This document shows, one piece after another, positions 1-7,478 of a DNA stretch of 10,497 nucleotides; position 1 is the stretch's first letter, and each line of letters opens with the position of its first letter. This DNA comes from Methanobacteriota archaeon (GTDB taxonomy: Archaea; Halobacteriota; Syntropharchaeia; DAOWMC01): positions 1-10,497 of the forward strand of contig DAOWMC010000014.1 of assembly GCA_030643285.1 (NCBI GenBank), in the 5' to 3' direction. The notes under the pieces are model-generated. The model had not been told where the DNA came from. It ran no database searches and worked only from the letters and a program-made list of their open reading frames with translations. A program made the translations under genes and the position numbers.

Positions 1-1404
1 ATATATGGAAGACTGAGTCTGATTGTTATCGACCCACCGATACGAATTACAGGAAAGGTCAATCGATTTGAGATTACTGCCTTAAACAAACGTGGAAAGG
101 AGATATTAAAACTGATTGAGCGAAAAAAGCTATTTAAATATGCACATGATCTTAAGATAAGTTCTGATTCAATCACGGGCTTTGTTGAGCGGGAAAATAA
201 ATTACTGGATGAATCCAAAAGGATAAAACAGAGAAATATCTCCCATATCATACGGGACATTATCAAACTTTTTTCATGTGATGAAAAATTTTTAGGGCTC
301 TACGGTGCTTTTTCATATGATTTTGTAAGGCTTTTTGAGGATATACCGGATATCCACGAAGACGAAGGCATTTTAGATTTTAACCTGTTTCTTCCGGATT
401 TTATCGTATATTTTGATCATCTAAAGGAACAGGCAGGCATATTCCTGTACGATTTTGGCGAATTTGATATAGAACTGGAAAAATACTTTTCGCAGAGATA
501 TAAGGAAATCGAAAACATTTCCTTAAAAGAACAAAAAGATCACCCTAAGACGGCAAATGGCGTTGAAAATCAAAACAGGAATTTGGTGCCAAAAAAGGAA
601 TATGAAGATATGGTGGTACGTGCAAAAGAAGAGATCCGAAACGGTGAAATATTCGAGATCGTTTTATCACATTCAAGATATTTTGAGTTCGATAAAGCGC
701 TGATAGATATGTACAAAAAATTTCGCACGGTCAATCCATCACCCTACCTGTTCTACGTTAATTTTGGCAATGACTGCCTGGTTGGTGCATCCCCTGAAAT
801 GTTTTTGAGGGTTGAAGATGGCCTTGTGCAGACAAGACCCATTTCAGGAACCGTTCAAAGGGGAGAAAATTCAATAGACGACTATAGCTATATGATGCAC
901 CTCTTGAATTCAGAAAAGGAAAAGTCAGAACTTGACATGCTAATTGATCTTGCAAGAAACGATATTGCCCGTGTTTGTAAGCCAGGTGTTGAGGTTAAAG
1001 ACTATCGTTTTGTGGAAAAATATTCAAGGGTGATGCACACTGTGGCCCATGTTGAAGGAGATCTGGATGATGAAAACTTTGACCCTTTTGATGCATTCAT
1101 CGTATCGTTAAATGCCGGGACCCTGACAGGTGCCCCAAAGGTTGCTGCAATGCATTTTATCGAGAAATTCGAGCGATCAAGGAGGGGATATTATGGTGGA
1201 AATGTGGGGTACATTACCTTTTCTGGGAATTTGGATTTCGGTATAATAATAAGAACCGCATACATAAAGGATAATGTTGCAGAAGTCAGGGTAGGTGCAA
1301 CGTTACTTTATGATTCAAAACCGGAACGAGAGTACATAGAAACAATAGAAAAGGGAAGTGCATTTTTCAAGATTTTAGAAGATATGATACAGGGGGGAGC
1401 TTAA
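1..1404 (+). CDS. trpE: Anthranilate synthase component I (TrpE), TrpEG-clade type, 5' end outside the window
   Basis: This is the chorismate-binding subunit that makes anthranilate from chorismate, using ammonia supplied by TrpG, in tryptophan synthesis in the cytoplasm. The frame is open from base 1 to TAA at 1402-1404 (467 codons), so the start lies upstream. The first visible residues (YGRLSLIVIDPPI, then ALNKRG) match the N-terminal domain of TrpE, so perhaps 50-60 residues are missing. The C-terminal chorismate-binding domain shows TRPISGT (about 832-852), LLNSEKEKSEL, DLARND and AGTLTGAPK (about 1117-1143), then YYGG and the terminal GATLLYDS. The wording of these motifs is closest, from memory, to the TrpE half of fused bacterial TrpEG proteins. 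trpG follows after one base, and its ribosome binding site lies inside this gene's end. ATG 583 is internal. Related amino-chorismate enzymes cannot be fully excluded, but anthranilate synthase fits best. Confidence 0.9.
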   Translation: MYGRLSLIVIDPPIRITGKVNRFEITALNKRGKEILKLIERKKLFKYAHDLKISSDSITGFVERENKLLDESKRIKQRNISHIIRDIIKLFSCDEKFLGLYGAFSYDFVRLFEDIPDIHEDEGILDFNLFLPDFIVYFDHLKEQAGIFLYDFGEFDIELEKYFSQRYKEIENISLKEQKDHPKTANGVENQNRNLVPKKEYEDMVVRAKEEIRNGEIFEIVLSHSRYFEFDKALIDMYKKFRTVNPSPYLFYVNFGNDCLVGASPEMFLRVEDGLVQTRPISGTVQRGENSIDDYSYMMHLLNSEKEKSELDMLIDLARNDIARVCKPGVEVKDYRFVEKYSRVMHTVAHVEGDLDDENFDPFDAFIVSLNAGTLTGAPKVAAMHFIEKFERSRRGYYGGNVGYITFSGNLDFGIIIRTAYIKDNVAEVRVGATLLYDSKPEREYIETIEKGSAFFKILEDMIQGGA

Positions 1405-1405
1405 A

Positions 1406-1981
1406 ATGTTCAAGGTATTTTTAGTTGACAATTATGATTCATTTTCGTTCAACCTGGTGGATTACTTCAGAAGACTCGATGCCAAAGTAACGGTCTACCG
1501 AAATAAACTTAATGTAAGTGTAATCGATAGGATGGAACCTGACTTAATTGTTCTTTCACCTGGCCCATCAATTCCCAAAAACTCAGGTAACCTGCTAAAA
1601 GTTATAGACAGGTACCACAACAAATATCCCATATTTGGAATTTGTCTTGGGCACCAGGCAATAGTAGAATACTTTGGAGGAAGCCTTGATCTTTTGGACT
1701 ATCCGTACCACGGTAAGCAGTCTCTAATCCACCATGATGGAAAAACAATATATGAAGGCATTTTGAATCCTTTTCCTGCCGGAAGGTATCATTCGCTGAC
1801 AGGAAAAGATATCCCAGGGTGCCTCGAGGTTACGGCAACCCTGGATGACATTGTGATGGGGGTGAGGCATAAGAAACTGCCGATCGAAGGTGTTCAATTC
1901 CACCCAGAATCGATTCTGACCTTTCGGCATGGGCTAAAAATAATTCAAAACGTGATTTATTGGGCTAAGAATTCCCAATAA
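1406..1981 (+). CDS. trpG: Anthranilate synthase component II (TrpG), class I glutamine amidotransferase
   Basis: This subunit hydrolyses glutamine and passes ammonia to TrpE. The 191 residues form one class I amidotransferase domain of normal length. The N-terminal VDNYDSFSFNL, the SPGP oxyanion-strand motif (51-54), the nucleophile elbow GICLGHQ with Cys80, and FHPES with His166 and Glu168 give a complete Cys-His-Glu triad. HGK (102-104) and GRYHSL (126-131) are typical of anthranilate and aminodeoxychorismate synthases. The start is set by a strong GGGGGGAG (1392-1399) just before ATG 1406. The gene is almost certainly co-transcribed and translationally coupled with trpE. GRYHSL, the VTA segment and LPIEGVQFHPESI recall the C-terminal half of single-chain TrpEG. 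PabA function for folate is an alternative, but the partner gene favours TrpG. Confidence 0.92.
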   Translation: MFKVFLVDNYDSFSFNLVDYFRRLDAKVTVYRNKLNVSVIDRMEPDLIVLSPGPSIPKNSGNLLKVIDRYHNKYPIFGICLGHQAIVEYFGGSLDLLDYPYHGKQSLIHHDGKTIYEGILNPFPAGRYHSLTGKDIPGCLEVTATLDDIVMGVRHKKLPIEGVQFHPESILTFRHGLKIIQNVIYWAKNSQ

Positions 1982-2041
1982 CCATTCAAAAGGTTTATTG
2001 GGTTGAGAGTAGTATAATCCTTGCACTAGGGGGTTGAAGAA

Positions 2042-2563
2042 ATGCCGAAAAGAACAAGAATAGTAAATGATCCTGCAGATCTCGTTCCCCTGTTACAGGT
2101 GTTTGGGACAGAAAAGCATAAAAAGGTACTCGATGAGCTTTCGGTGAAATGGAGCACTGAAAACGACCTCAATGAAGCTTTGGGCTACGATTCCAAGGAG
2201 AGCCTTGAGATTCTAAAAAGGGCAGGTTTGTTGGAAAATAACTGGAAAATGCCAAATCCTGGCGAGACACCGGACAAGGAGTATCACTCATCCTATTCAA
2301 GGGTCATAACTAACTTCCAATGTTCTTTTCAGGATCTTGGGGATATGATCATGATAGCATTTATGAATGAAAATGAAATTAAAAAGATAGCGGATGTGAT
2401 CGTGGATGAGATATCAAATGGAAAAAGGTCAATGAGTAATTTATGCAGAACACTTGATCTCAGTCCGACTTTTTTAAGGGGAATTGCACATAAATCCCAG
2501 TGTATAGTTGTCAAAGGTCAGCGAATTGAGCTTCTAAAGGAGCCAAAAAGGCCCCAGAGCTAA
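2042..2563 (+). CDS. Archaeal winged-helix transcriptional regulator (ArsR-like)
   Basis: The 173-residue protein has no signal peptide or membrane segment. Residues about 22-70 fit a winged helix: a helix (KHKKVLDEL), a turn with NDLNEALG, then a recognition-type helix (SKESLEILKRAGLLE). A middle motif, KEYHSSYSRVITNFQC (79-94), leads to a second helical region with LCRTLDLSPTFLRGIAHKS (134-152), which could be another helix-turn-helix, ending in VKGQRIEL. I recognise this as an archaeal regulator type seen in methanogen-related genomes, annotated there as ArsR family; this is from memory. GGGGGTTGA (2029-2037) before ATG 2042 supports the start. The 60-base gap after trpG leaves room for its own promoter. 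It lies 24 bases before the acyl-CoA synthetase gene, so it may regulate that gene; this is inference. Confidence 0.7.
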   Translation: MPKRTRIVNDPADLVPLLQVFGTEKHKKVLDELSVKWSTENDLNEALGYDSKESLEILKRAGLLENNWKMPNPGETPDKEYHSSYSRVITNFQCSFQDLGDMIMIAFMNENEIKKIADVIVDEISNGKRSMSNLCRTLDLSPTFLRGIAHKSQCIVVKGQRIELLKEPKRPQS

Positions 2564-2587
2564 TTTTTTATTTGATAAGGTGTTTAA

Positions 2588-3943
2588 ATGTCTCGCATCG
2601 ATAATATAAAAGATATATTTAATGCTAAGTCTGTAGCAGTTGTAGGTGCTTCGAGAAAGGCAGGTCATCCCAGCCAGATGGCGTTGATGGCTTTAAAAGC
2701 TTCAGGATGTACGGTTTATCCAATAAATCCTTCTGCAAAGAAGGTTTTTGGAATTAAGGCATATCCAGACGTGAATTCTGTCCCGGATTCTTTTGACCTT
2801 GCATTTATAGCGGTTCGGGTAGATAAAGTGGCTTCTGCACTTTTGGACTGTGCAAAAAAAGGTGCAAAGGGTGCCGTTATAAACACGGCAGGCTTCAAAG
2901 AAGTTGCCACAGAAGAGGGAAAAAAGCATGAGGAAGTGTTAAAGGAGATTGCAAAATCTACTGGTATGGGGATAATAGGCCCCAACTGTGTTGGTTTCCA
3001 CCATCCGAATATAAGCACAATGCCACTTCCAAAGTCAAATGGAGCATCAAAGAAAGTTGGAACGGTGAGCCAGAGTGGATGGTTCTGTGGGTTTTATGCA
3101 TCTCAGTGTATAACACGCGGCGTTGACTTCAGTATGCTTGTTAGCAGTGGAAACGAAGCCGATTTAAACAAACTCGATTTTTTTGAATACCTTAGTCAAG
3201 ATGATGATACGGATATAATAACAATGTATCTGGAGGGCGTCGATGATGGTAAAAGGTTTATGGAACTGATGAAGCGTATAACTCCAAAAAAACCTGTTAT
3301 AACATGGAAGGTAGGATTGACAGGTGCAGGCTCTATTGCAGCTTCATCACATACAGGTAGCCTGGCAGGTAGCGAATCTATCTACAATGCTGTATTTTCA
3401 CAGACCGGGATGATTCGAGCAGACTCTGGAAAGGACCTGATTGATCTTACAACCGCCTTTTCACATTGCAAATTACCAGAAGGAAATAGAGTTGGCATAA
3501 TCACAAGCCCTGGTGGGTTTGGTGTTGCCACAGCAGATGCCTGCGAAAGACATGGCCTTAAAATGCCCAGATTATCTGAGAATAGTTCCAAAGAGCTTAA
3601 AAAAGTGCTACCATCCTTTTGCTTCACGGAAAACCCTGTTGATCTTACGATGATGGCCATTCAAAATCCCAATTACTTCATAGATAGTATGAAGATACTT
3701 GATTCGGACCCTGGTATAGATTCGATGATAGTTATAACCGGAGCCACATTTTATGATGGGTTCATGGCAAAGTCAGTTAAAGATATTGAAAAGCCATTTA
3801 TAATAGTTTCAAGCCCGTATGGAACTGCAGAAGGATCGGATGTGTTAATAAAGGCCGGAATAACTTCATATGTATATCCGGAAGAGGCAGTTAAATCCTT
3901 AGCCGCACTGACAAGGTATGGGGAGATTGTTAGAAGAAGGTGA
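2588..3943 (+). CDS. acdA: ADP-forming acetate/acyl-CoA synthetase, alpha subunit
   Basis: ADP-forming acyl-CoA synthetases convert acyl-CoA, ADP and phosphate to acid, ATP and CoA, conserving energy in archaea. The 451 residues equal the usual length of a separate alpha subunit. The order is: a CoA-binding Rossmann domain (about 8-140, VAVVGAS at 17-23, YPINP, GPNCVGF at 131-137); a ligase domain with SQSG (161-164), SSGNE (186-190) and the phosphorylatable histidine in SSHTGS (His255); and a second flavodoxin-like domain (about 295-445, SPGGFGVATADA and ENPVDL). The key histidine is present, so activity is plausible. The ATP-grasp beta subunit needed for the full reaction is not in the window and must be encoded elsewhere. 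AAGGTG (2577-2582) precedes ATG 2588. Acetate, branched-chain or aryl acids are all possible substrates; the sequence does not decide. Confidence 0.88.
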   Translation: MSRIDNIKDIFNAKSVAVVGASRKAGHPSQMALMALKASGCTVYPINPSAKKVFGIKAYPDVNSVPDSFDLAFIAVRVDKVASALLDCAKKGAKGAVINTAGFKEVATEEGKKHEEVLKEIAKSTGMGIIGPNCVGFHHPNISTMPLPKSNGASKKVGTVSQSGWFCGFYASQCITRGVDFSMLVSSGNEADLNKLDFFEYLSQDDDTDIITMYLEGVDDGKRFMELMKRITPKKPVITWKVGLTGAGSIAASSHTGSLAGSESIYNAVFSQTGMIRADSGKDLIDLTTAFSHCKLPEGNRVGIITSPGGFGVATADACERHGLKMPRLSENSSKELKKVLPSFCFTENPVDLTMMAIQNPNYFIDSMKILDSDPGIDSMIVITGATFYDGFMAKSVKDIEKPFIIVSSPYGTAEGSDVLIKAGITSYVYPEEAVKSLAALTRYGEIVRRR

Positions 3944-3998
3944 GTCTTTAATTATTGCACAGATGAGTTACATCCTTCTCTAATCCTCTCTTAAATTA
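3944..3998. terminator. Convergent intergenic region, likely terminators
   Basis: This 55-base AT-rich gap separates the plus-strand acyl-CoA synthetase gene from the minus-strand ATPase gene. On the plus strand it contains pyrimidine-rich runs (ccttctctaatcctctctt, 3972-3990) and a short T-rich stretch, as expected of archaeal U-rich termination. I see no strong hairpin. The call rests mostly on the convergent arrangement. Confidence 0.3.
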
Positions 3999-5927
3999 TC
4001 ATAAGTATTCAATAAGCCCTATATCCAGAGCTACCTGTTTTGCCTCCTCCTGTTTTAGTTCCCTTCCAAAAAAGTTATTATCGGTGGAATATATCAACTG
4101 AGCCAATTGATCCTCATCTATCTGGCAGCCGGCTACCCTATTTTCAAACTCCCTCATTTTATTTTGCACTTCAGAGTTTAAATCTGTTACAGTGAAAATT
4201 ATCAATTTATCTATCAGTTTTCTTTCCAAAAGCTCAAATGATCCTTCCAATTCATTTAATTTGACTGAATTCCTATTATTTCTATCATATCTATCATACG
4301 CCTTGATTTCTATATCTATTATCTCTTCTGGACCCTTATCTTTCTGCCTTGTAAGATAGATATCCACTTCTCTTGACTTTTTCTTTCCTCCTTTTGTTTC
4401 CAACCTGCGTTTTTTGTCAGCAACACCGGTGATGGTAAATGAATCAAAGGAATAATTTTTTTGAGTTTTACACAGGGTTCTGACCGCATCTTCAAGTAAC
4501 TTTGACCGTTCGGCATTTCTTTTTTTGCTATCATAGAGAGAAAGGACGCGCTTACGATCCAATTGAGAAGGTTTTATAGGGATCGTAATTGCTTTTGGAG
4601 GTGGTAAATGTACTAAACCGGAATCGGACTCCATATTTTTTGATATCTCGGCCAAAGCATCAATTGCCCTCAGTCTTTTATCTGCCATCTCTTCTATCGT
4701 CCAGAAACAGGATTTTAATATATCTCCGATCTGGCCTCCCCTGCTCTTTTCCCAAATGCTTACAATCGATTCCTCGTCAAATGGTGTTAATGATCTACAC
4801 GGGCCCCTTGCCTCATTCAGATAGTCCACTATCATCTCTTTTGTATCTTCTTTAGAGATTCTTTCCAGCCCTATCCTTGAACTCAACCGCCTCTCATAAA
4901 ATGGGGATAACAGTTCTGGCTTTGGGGTATATGATAAAACGAATAAAAGATTTGGAGGGGGCGCTTTTTCTCCACTCTCCTCAATAAATATGGTCAACTC
5001 CCCAAGAAGCATTTTCAATTCATTTTCTGGGATCTGATCAATTTCATCAAGCAGTATTGCAAAGATTCTGTAGTCAACATACTTTGCGGTGTTTATAACG
5101 GTCTTTATAAATTTTCTTGCCTCGTTATTACTCCTTGAAAACTGCTCTTTGATGCCATTCCATGCCTCATCACTTTCATCTTCAAAGAACATCTCTGTTA
5201 TCTTTTCAAAAAAGAATGTATCGATGTAGTCCGATCTATCCGAATTTTTTGTTTCAAACTGTTCGGTTATCTCATCAATGACTGCTTTTTTTAGTTTATA
5301 AAAATCGATTTCTTCTTCCATGTCGTATATACTTCCAAAATCATTTTTCAGGTATGGGAGTACCGTTTTTTGATACCTCTCGGTCCTCTTTTTTGAAAAG
5401 TATGAAATTTTATCCTTCAAACGAATTTTAGTAAGTTTATTCCATTGCTTTTTTTCAATTATTTTTATTGCAACTTTGCTGAATGCCCTCTGGGCCAGTG
5501 AAGTGAGAAAATCCTCTTTTCTGGAAAGGTTAAGGTAATCGATTATTGATGAACAGAGGTAACATAGATCGCATTTCTCTCGTGGATCATACGGCCTATG
5601 AATGTAAGAAACGATGTTTTCATCAGGATTCGTTTCGGGGTCTCTACTCAGTTTATACTCAATATGTTTTAATAGATGGCTTTTTCCAAGACCATAGTCC
5701 CCTATAATTCCCATAGTGATGGAATTTCCATTTTTTACGCGCTCTACCTGCTCTAAGATCGCTCTAACTTTTTCTTTTCGATCTTTCCCACTTACAAATT
5801 TAACCTTACTTGGGGTGGGCATTAGGGGAAATGGATTAAAATCAAGGCCGATAGCTTTGTATCTATCATCGCTTCTGGTGTCTGTGCCGCTATTTGATAA
5901 TTGCTGCATGACATTCACTTCTGCCAT
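3999..5927 (-). CDS. AAA+-type ATPase with C-terminal PD-(D/E)XK nuclease-like domain
   Basis: I do not recognise a named family. The 642 residues begin with a short lead and a GLDFNPFPLMPTP segment (27-39) of a type common in archaeal AAA ATPases. Walker A is GDYGLGKS (76-83) and Walker B ILLDEID (291-297, Asp294-Glu295), followed by a sensor-like LLFVLSYT and arginines in RRLSSR (347-352). Between them lie a CxxCxxC cluster (Cys119, Cys122, Cys125) and a long charged insertion (about 135-280). Residues about 475-600 fit a restriction-endonuclease fold: helix with Glu479, then VDIY (Asp522), then IDIEIKAY (Glu540-x-Lys542). This suggests ATP-driven DNA binding or remodelling coupled to cleavage, which is inference. 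No membrane segments are seen. ATG 5927 overlaps the upstream partner by 38 bases and has GGGAAT shortly before it; ATG 5909 is an alternative. Defence, repair or replication control are all possible. Confidence 0.75.
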   Translation of the reverse strand: MAEVNVMQQLSNSGTDTRSDDRYKAIGLDFNPFPLMPTPSKVKFVSGKDRKEKVRAILEQVERVKNGNSITMGIIGDYGLGKSHLLKHIEYKLSRDPETNPDENIVSYIHRPYDPREKCDLCYLCSSIIDYLNLSRKEDFLTSLAQRAFSKVAIKIIEKKQWNKLTKIRLKDKISYFSKKRTERYQKTVLPYLKNDFGSIYDMEEEIDFYKLKKAVIDEITEQFETKNSDRSDYIDTFFFEKITEMFFEDESDEAWNGIKEQFSRSNNEARKFIKTVINTAKYVDYRIFAILLDEIDQIPENELKMLLGELTIFIEESGEKAPPPNLLFVLSYTPKPELLSPFYERRLSSRIGLERISKEDTKEMIVDYLNEARGPCRSLTPFDEESIVSIWEKSRGGQIGDILKSCFWTIEEMADKRLRAIDALAEISKNMESDSGLVHLPPPKAITIPIKPSQLDRKRVLSLYDSKKRNAERSKLLEDAVRTLCKTQKNYSFDSFTITGVADKKRRLETKGGKKKSREVDIYLTRQKDKGPEEIIDIEIKAYDRYDRNNRNSVKLNELEGSFELLERKLIDKLIIFTVTDLNSEVQNKMREFENRVAGCQIDEDQLAQLIYSTDNNFFGRELKQEEAKQVALDIGLIEYL

Positions 5928-6546
5928 AAATTATTCCCGTTCCATGTTCCCCACTACTCGCACTCAGTTGAACGGTATACGGATCCTTATTCGCAATTGA
6001 GAGTAACATCACATCAAAATTATCCTTATCCAGATCCGATCTTTTGCAGACAAAATCTCTTAGCAGTTTAATTGATACATAAGGGGATATAGGGCTTTCT
6101 TGCTTAAGCGTGGTATACTCGTCCCTGATTATTCCCAAAAAAGTATCTTCATCAATTGTTTTTTCTTTTTCAGGCTTCATAATCGCTAAAAAAGCTTCAT
6201 TTTGCTTTTTAAGCTGCATGTTGATATAGGATTTTAATTCATCCTGGTAACCCTGCAAAACTTCCTTAAAATTGCTTTTCAAATCGTCTAATCTTTGGGT
6301 AATCAAGGTAAAGTCGATGGATTGAGAAGCTTCCACCTCTTTTGATCCGCTCAATTGTAATTTTTTCCTTCCCGGATCAGTTATAACGTAGGTTGCCTTC
6401 GTATTTTTTTCTAATGAGATAAGGCCGGAACGATTCAGGTTATAGGATATCTCTTTTTCCTTTTTCTTTCTGATTGTACATCTTCTCTCATTTTCGATCT
6501 TTTTCAAAAGATCGATTTCTTCCCCTGACAATCTTATTTGCGTCAT
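5890..6546 (-). CDS. Winged-helix, coiled-coil partner of the AAA+ ATPase
   Basis: The 218-residue protein is unknown to me by name. Residues about 5-65 look like a winged helix: LSGEEIDLLKKIENERRC, a helix ending in NLNRSGLISLE, then a wing (KATYVITDPGRKKLQL). Residues about 80-125 are polar and heptad-like (LITQRLDDLKSNFKEVLQ), probably a coiled coil. The C-terminal 135-205 region (IIRDEYTTLKQ, then SIKLLRDFVCKRSDL and FDVMLLSIA) resembles a second small helix-turn-helix-type domain. A TAG stop two codons upstream (6555-6553) fixes ATG 6546 as the first in-frame ATG. It overlaps the ATPase gene, so the two are almost certainly co-translated and their products may interact. A DNA-targeting or regulatory subunit is a reasonable inference. 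Confidence 0.7.
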   Translation of the reverse strand: MTQIRLSGEEIDLLKKIENERRCTIRKKKEKEISYNLNRSGLISLEKNTKATYVITDPGRKKLQLSGSKEVEASQSIDFTLITQRLDDLKSNFKEVLQGYQDELKSYINMQLKKQNEAFLAIMKPEKEKTIDEDTFLGIIRDEYTTLKQESPISPYVSIKLLRDFVCKRSDLDKDNFDVMLLSIANKDPYTVQLSASSGEHGTGIIYGRSECHAAIIK

Positions 6547-6791
6547 GTATGGCTAAACCCCATCATTTGATTGAGATGAATATTAGTATATCCATGAAGC
6601 CGTTAGTTGGTTTTATTCCCCGTAATATTCCCATCAAACGTTTCAGTATAAATAGTCACCGGTAATAAACTTTTTAGGAAAAAGTTTAATCAAAAAACGT
6701 TTTTGGAAAAGTTTAATCAAAATCTGGGGTAATTAAAATATCTTACATCAGCTTATATAGATACCTTTGAAACGAAACAACCTCTGGAGAA
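6547..6791 (-). promoter_or_regulatory. Intergenic region with probable promoter of the winged-helix/ATPase pair
   Basis: These 245 AT-rich bases lie between the end of the metallo-hydrolase gene and the start of the winged-helix gene, both on the minus strand. A TATA-like CTATTTATA read on the minus strand (6655-6647) is about 100 bases before ATG 6546, so transcription could start near 6620. The half nearer 6660-6722 holds A/T-run repeats, described separately. Poly-T runs read on the minus strand could also end the upstream operon. I find no convincing ORF here; the plus-strand frame 6474-6665 mostly shadows the winged-helix gene. Confidence 0.35.
6667..6722. repeat. A/T-run inverted and direct repeats
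   Basis: Three elements overlap. A 9-base inverted repeat, AAACTTTTT / AAAAAGTTT with loop AGG, spans 6667-6687. A 16-base direct repeat, AAAAGTTTAATCAAAA, occurs at 6680-6695 and again at 6707-6722. A perfect palindrome, AAAAACGTTTTT, sits between the copies at 6693-6704. Low complexity weakens the case, but the 16-base identity including GTTTAATC is unlikely to come from A-runs alone. It could be a terminator of the upstream minus-strand operon or a binding site for a regulator. Confidence 0.5.
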
Positions 6792-7454
6792 TCACACAAC
6801 AGAAAGCGACCGCATACAGTAGTTCAGGCTTTCTTTGATCTTGTCTTTTCCTGCAAGGTAATCCATGTGACCTGGCAGCATGTATTCAACATCTAACTTG
6901 GATATCTTTTCAATGGATTGCCTCAATTTATTTAGATTTCCGCCCGGAAGGTCCCATCTTCCAATGCTGTACGCAAATGCGGTATCACCAGAGATAAGAA
7001 CTTTATGCTCCCTATCATATAAACAGACACTGCCTTCCGAGTGTCCAGGGGTATGAATTATCTCTAAGACCACACCTCCAAGGTCAAGTTCATCGCCTGT
7101 ATCACCAAGGTAATTATCAACTTTTGGGTTTAACATCCTGGGAAGGGGGATTTGTATGGGAAGCATGCTTAATTTATCCAATGTTTTAGCATCGGCTTTG
7201 TGCATCATAACAGTAGCCCCCGAAGACCTTACGATTCTTGTATTTCCACCTATGTGGTCGGGATGTCCATGTGTATTTATTATAAATTTGATCTTTTTAA
7301 GCTCAAAACCATCAGATCGGATTTCTCTAAGGAGCCCTCCCATGTTAAACCCGATTCCAGTGTCTACAATCGTGAGATTTTTGGCATCTATCAGATAGAC
7401 ATTACTGCTTACTGGCCCCCCTTCATATAAATAGTATCTACCAACGAGTTTCAT
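6792..7454 (-). CDS. Metallo-beta-lactamase-fold hydrolase (glyoxalase II-like)
   Basis: The 220-residue, probably cytosolic protein is a single metallo-beta-lactamase-fold domain of normal length. The metal ligands are complete: His62, His64, Asp66 and His67 in THGHPDHIGG, His138 in HTPGHSEGS, Asp157 in SGDTAF, and His196 in LPGH. The segment SIGRWDLPGG (163-172) after the metal-bridging Asp is typical of glyoxalase II-like and related thioester or general hydrolases. The substrate cannot be read from the sequence. It is the last gene of the minD-kaiC-like operon, 24 bases after the previous gene. No clear ribosome binding site precedes ATG 7454, so translation may depend on coupling. There is no flavodoxin or rhodanese fusion, which makes an oxygen reductase or persulfide dioxygenase less likely. 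Confidence 0.85.
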   Translation of the reverse strand: MKLVGRYYLYEGGPVSSNVYLIDAKNLTIVDTGIGFNMGGLLREIRSDGFELKKIKFIINTHGHPDHIGGNTRIVRSSGATVMMHKADAKTLDKLSMLPIQIPLPRMLNPKVDNYLGDTGDELDLGGVVLEIIHTPGHSEGSVCLYDREHKVLISGDTAFAYSIGRWDLPGGNLNKLRQSIEKISKLDVEYMLPGHMDYLAGKDKIKESLNYCMRSLSVV

Positions 7455-7478
7455 TATGTGAAATCTGAAAAATTTAAC

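Noticed and set aside
583..1404. TrpE starting at ATG 583
   Set aside because: The frame is open back to base 1, and the upstream residues match the TrpE N-terminal domain, so ATG 583 is internal.
3999..6546. BREX, DISARM or classic restriction-modification system
   Set aside because: No methyltransferase, phosphatase or helicase signature gene is present. Only an ATPase and a small DNA-binding-like protein are visible, so a named system is not supported.
6474..6665. Plus-strand 63-codon frame
   Set aside because: About half is antisense to the winged-helix gene and the rest is AT-rich intergenic sequence; no protein-like features.
6660..6722. CRISPR array
   Set aside because: Only two copies of a 16-base A/T-rich unit with a very short spacer; no further repeats and no cas genes in the window.
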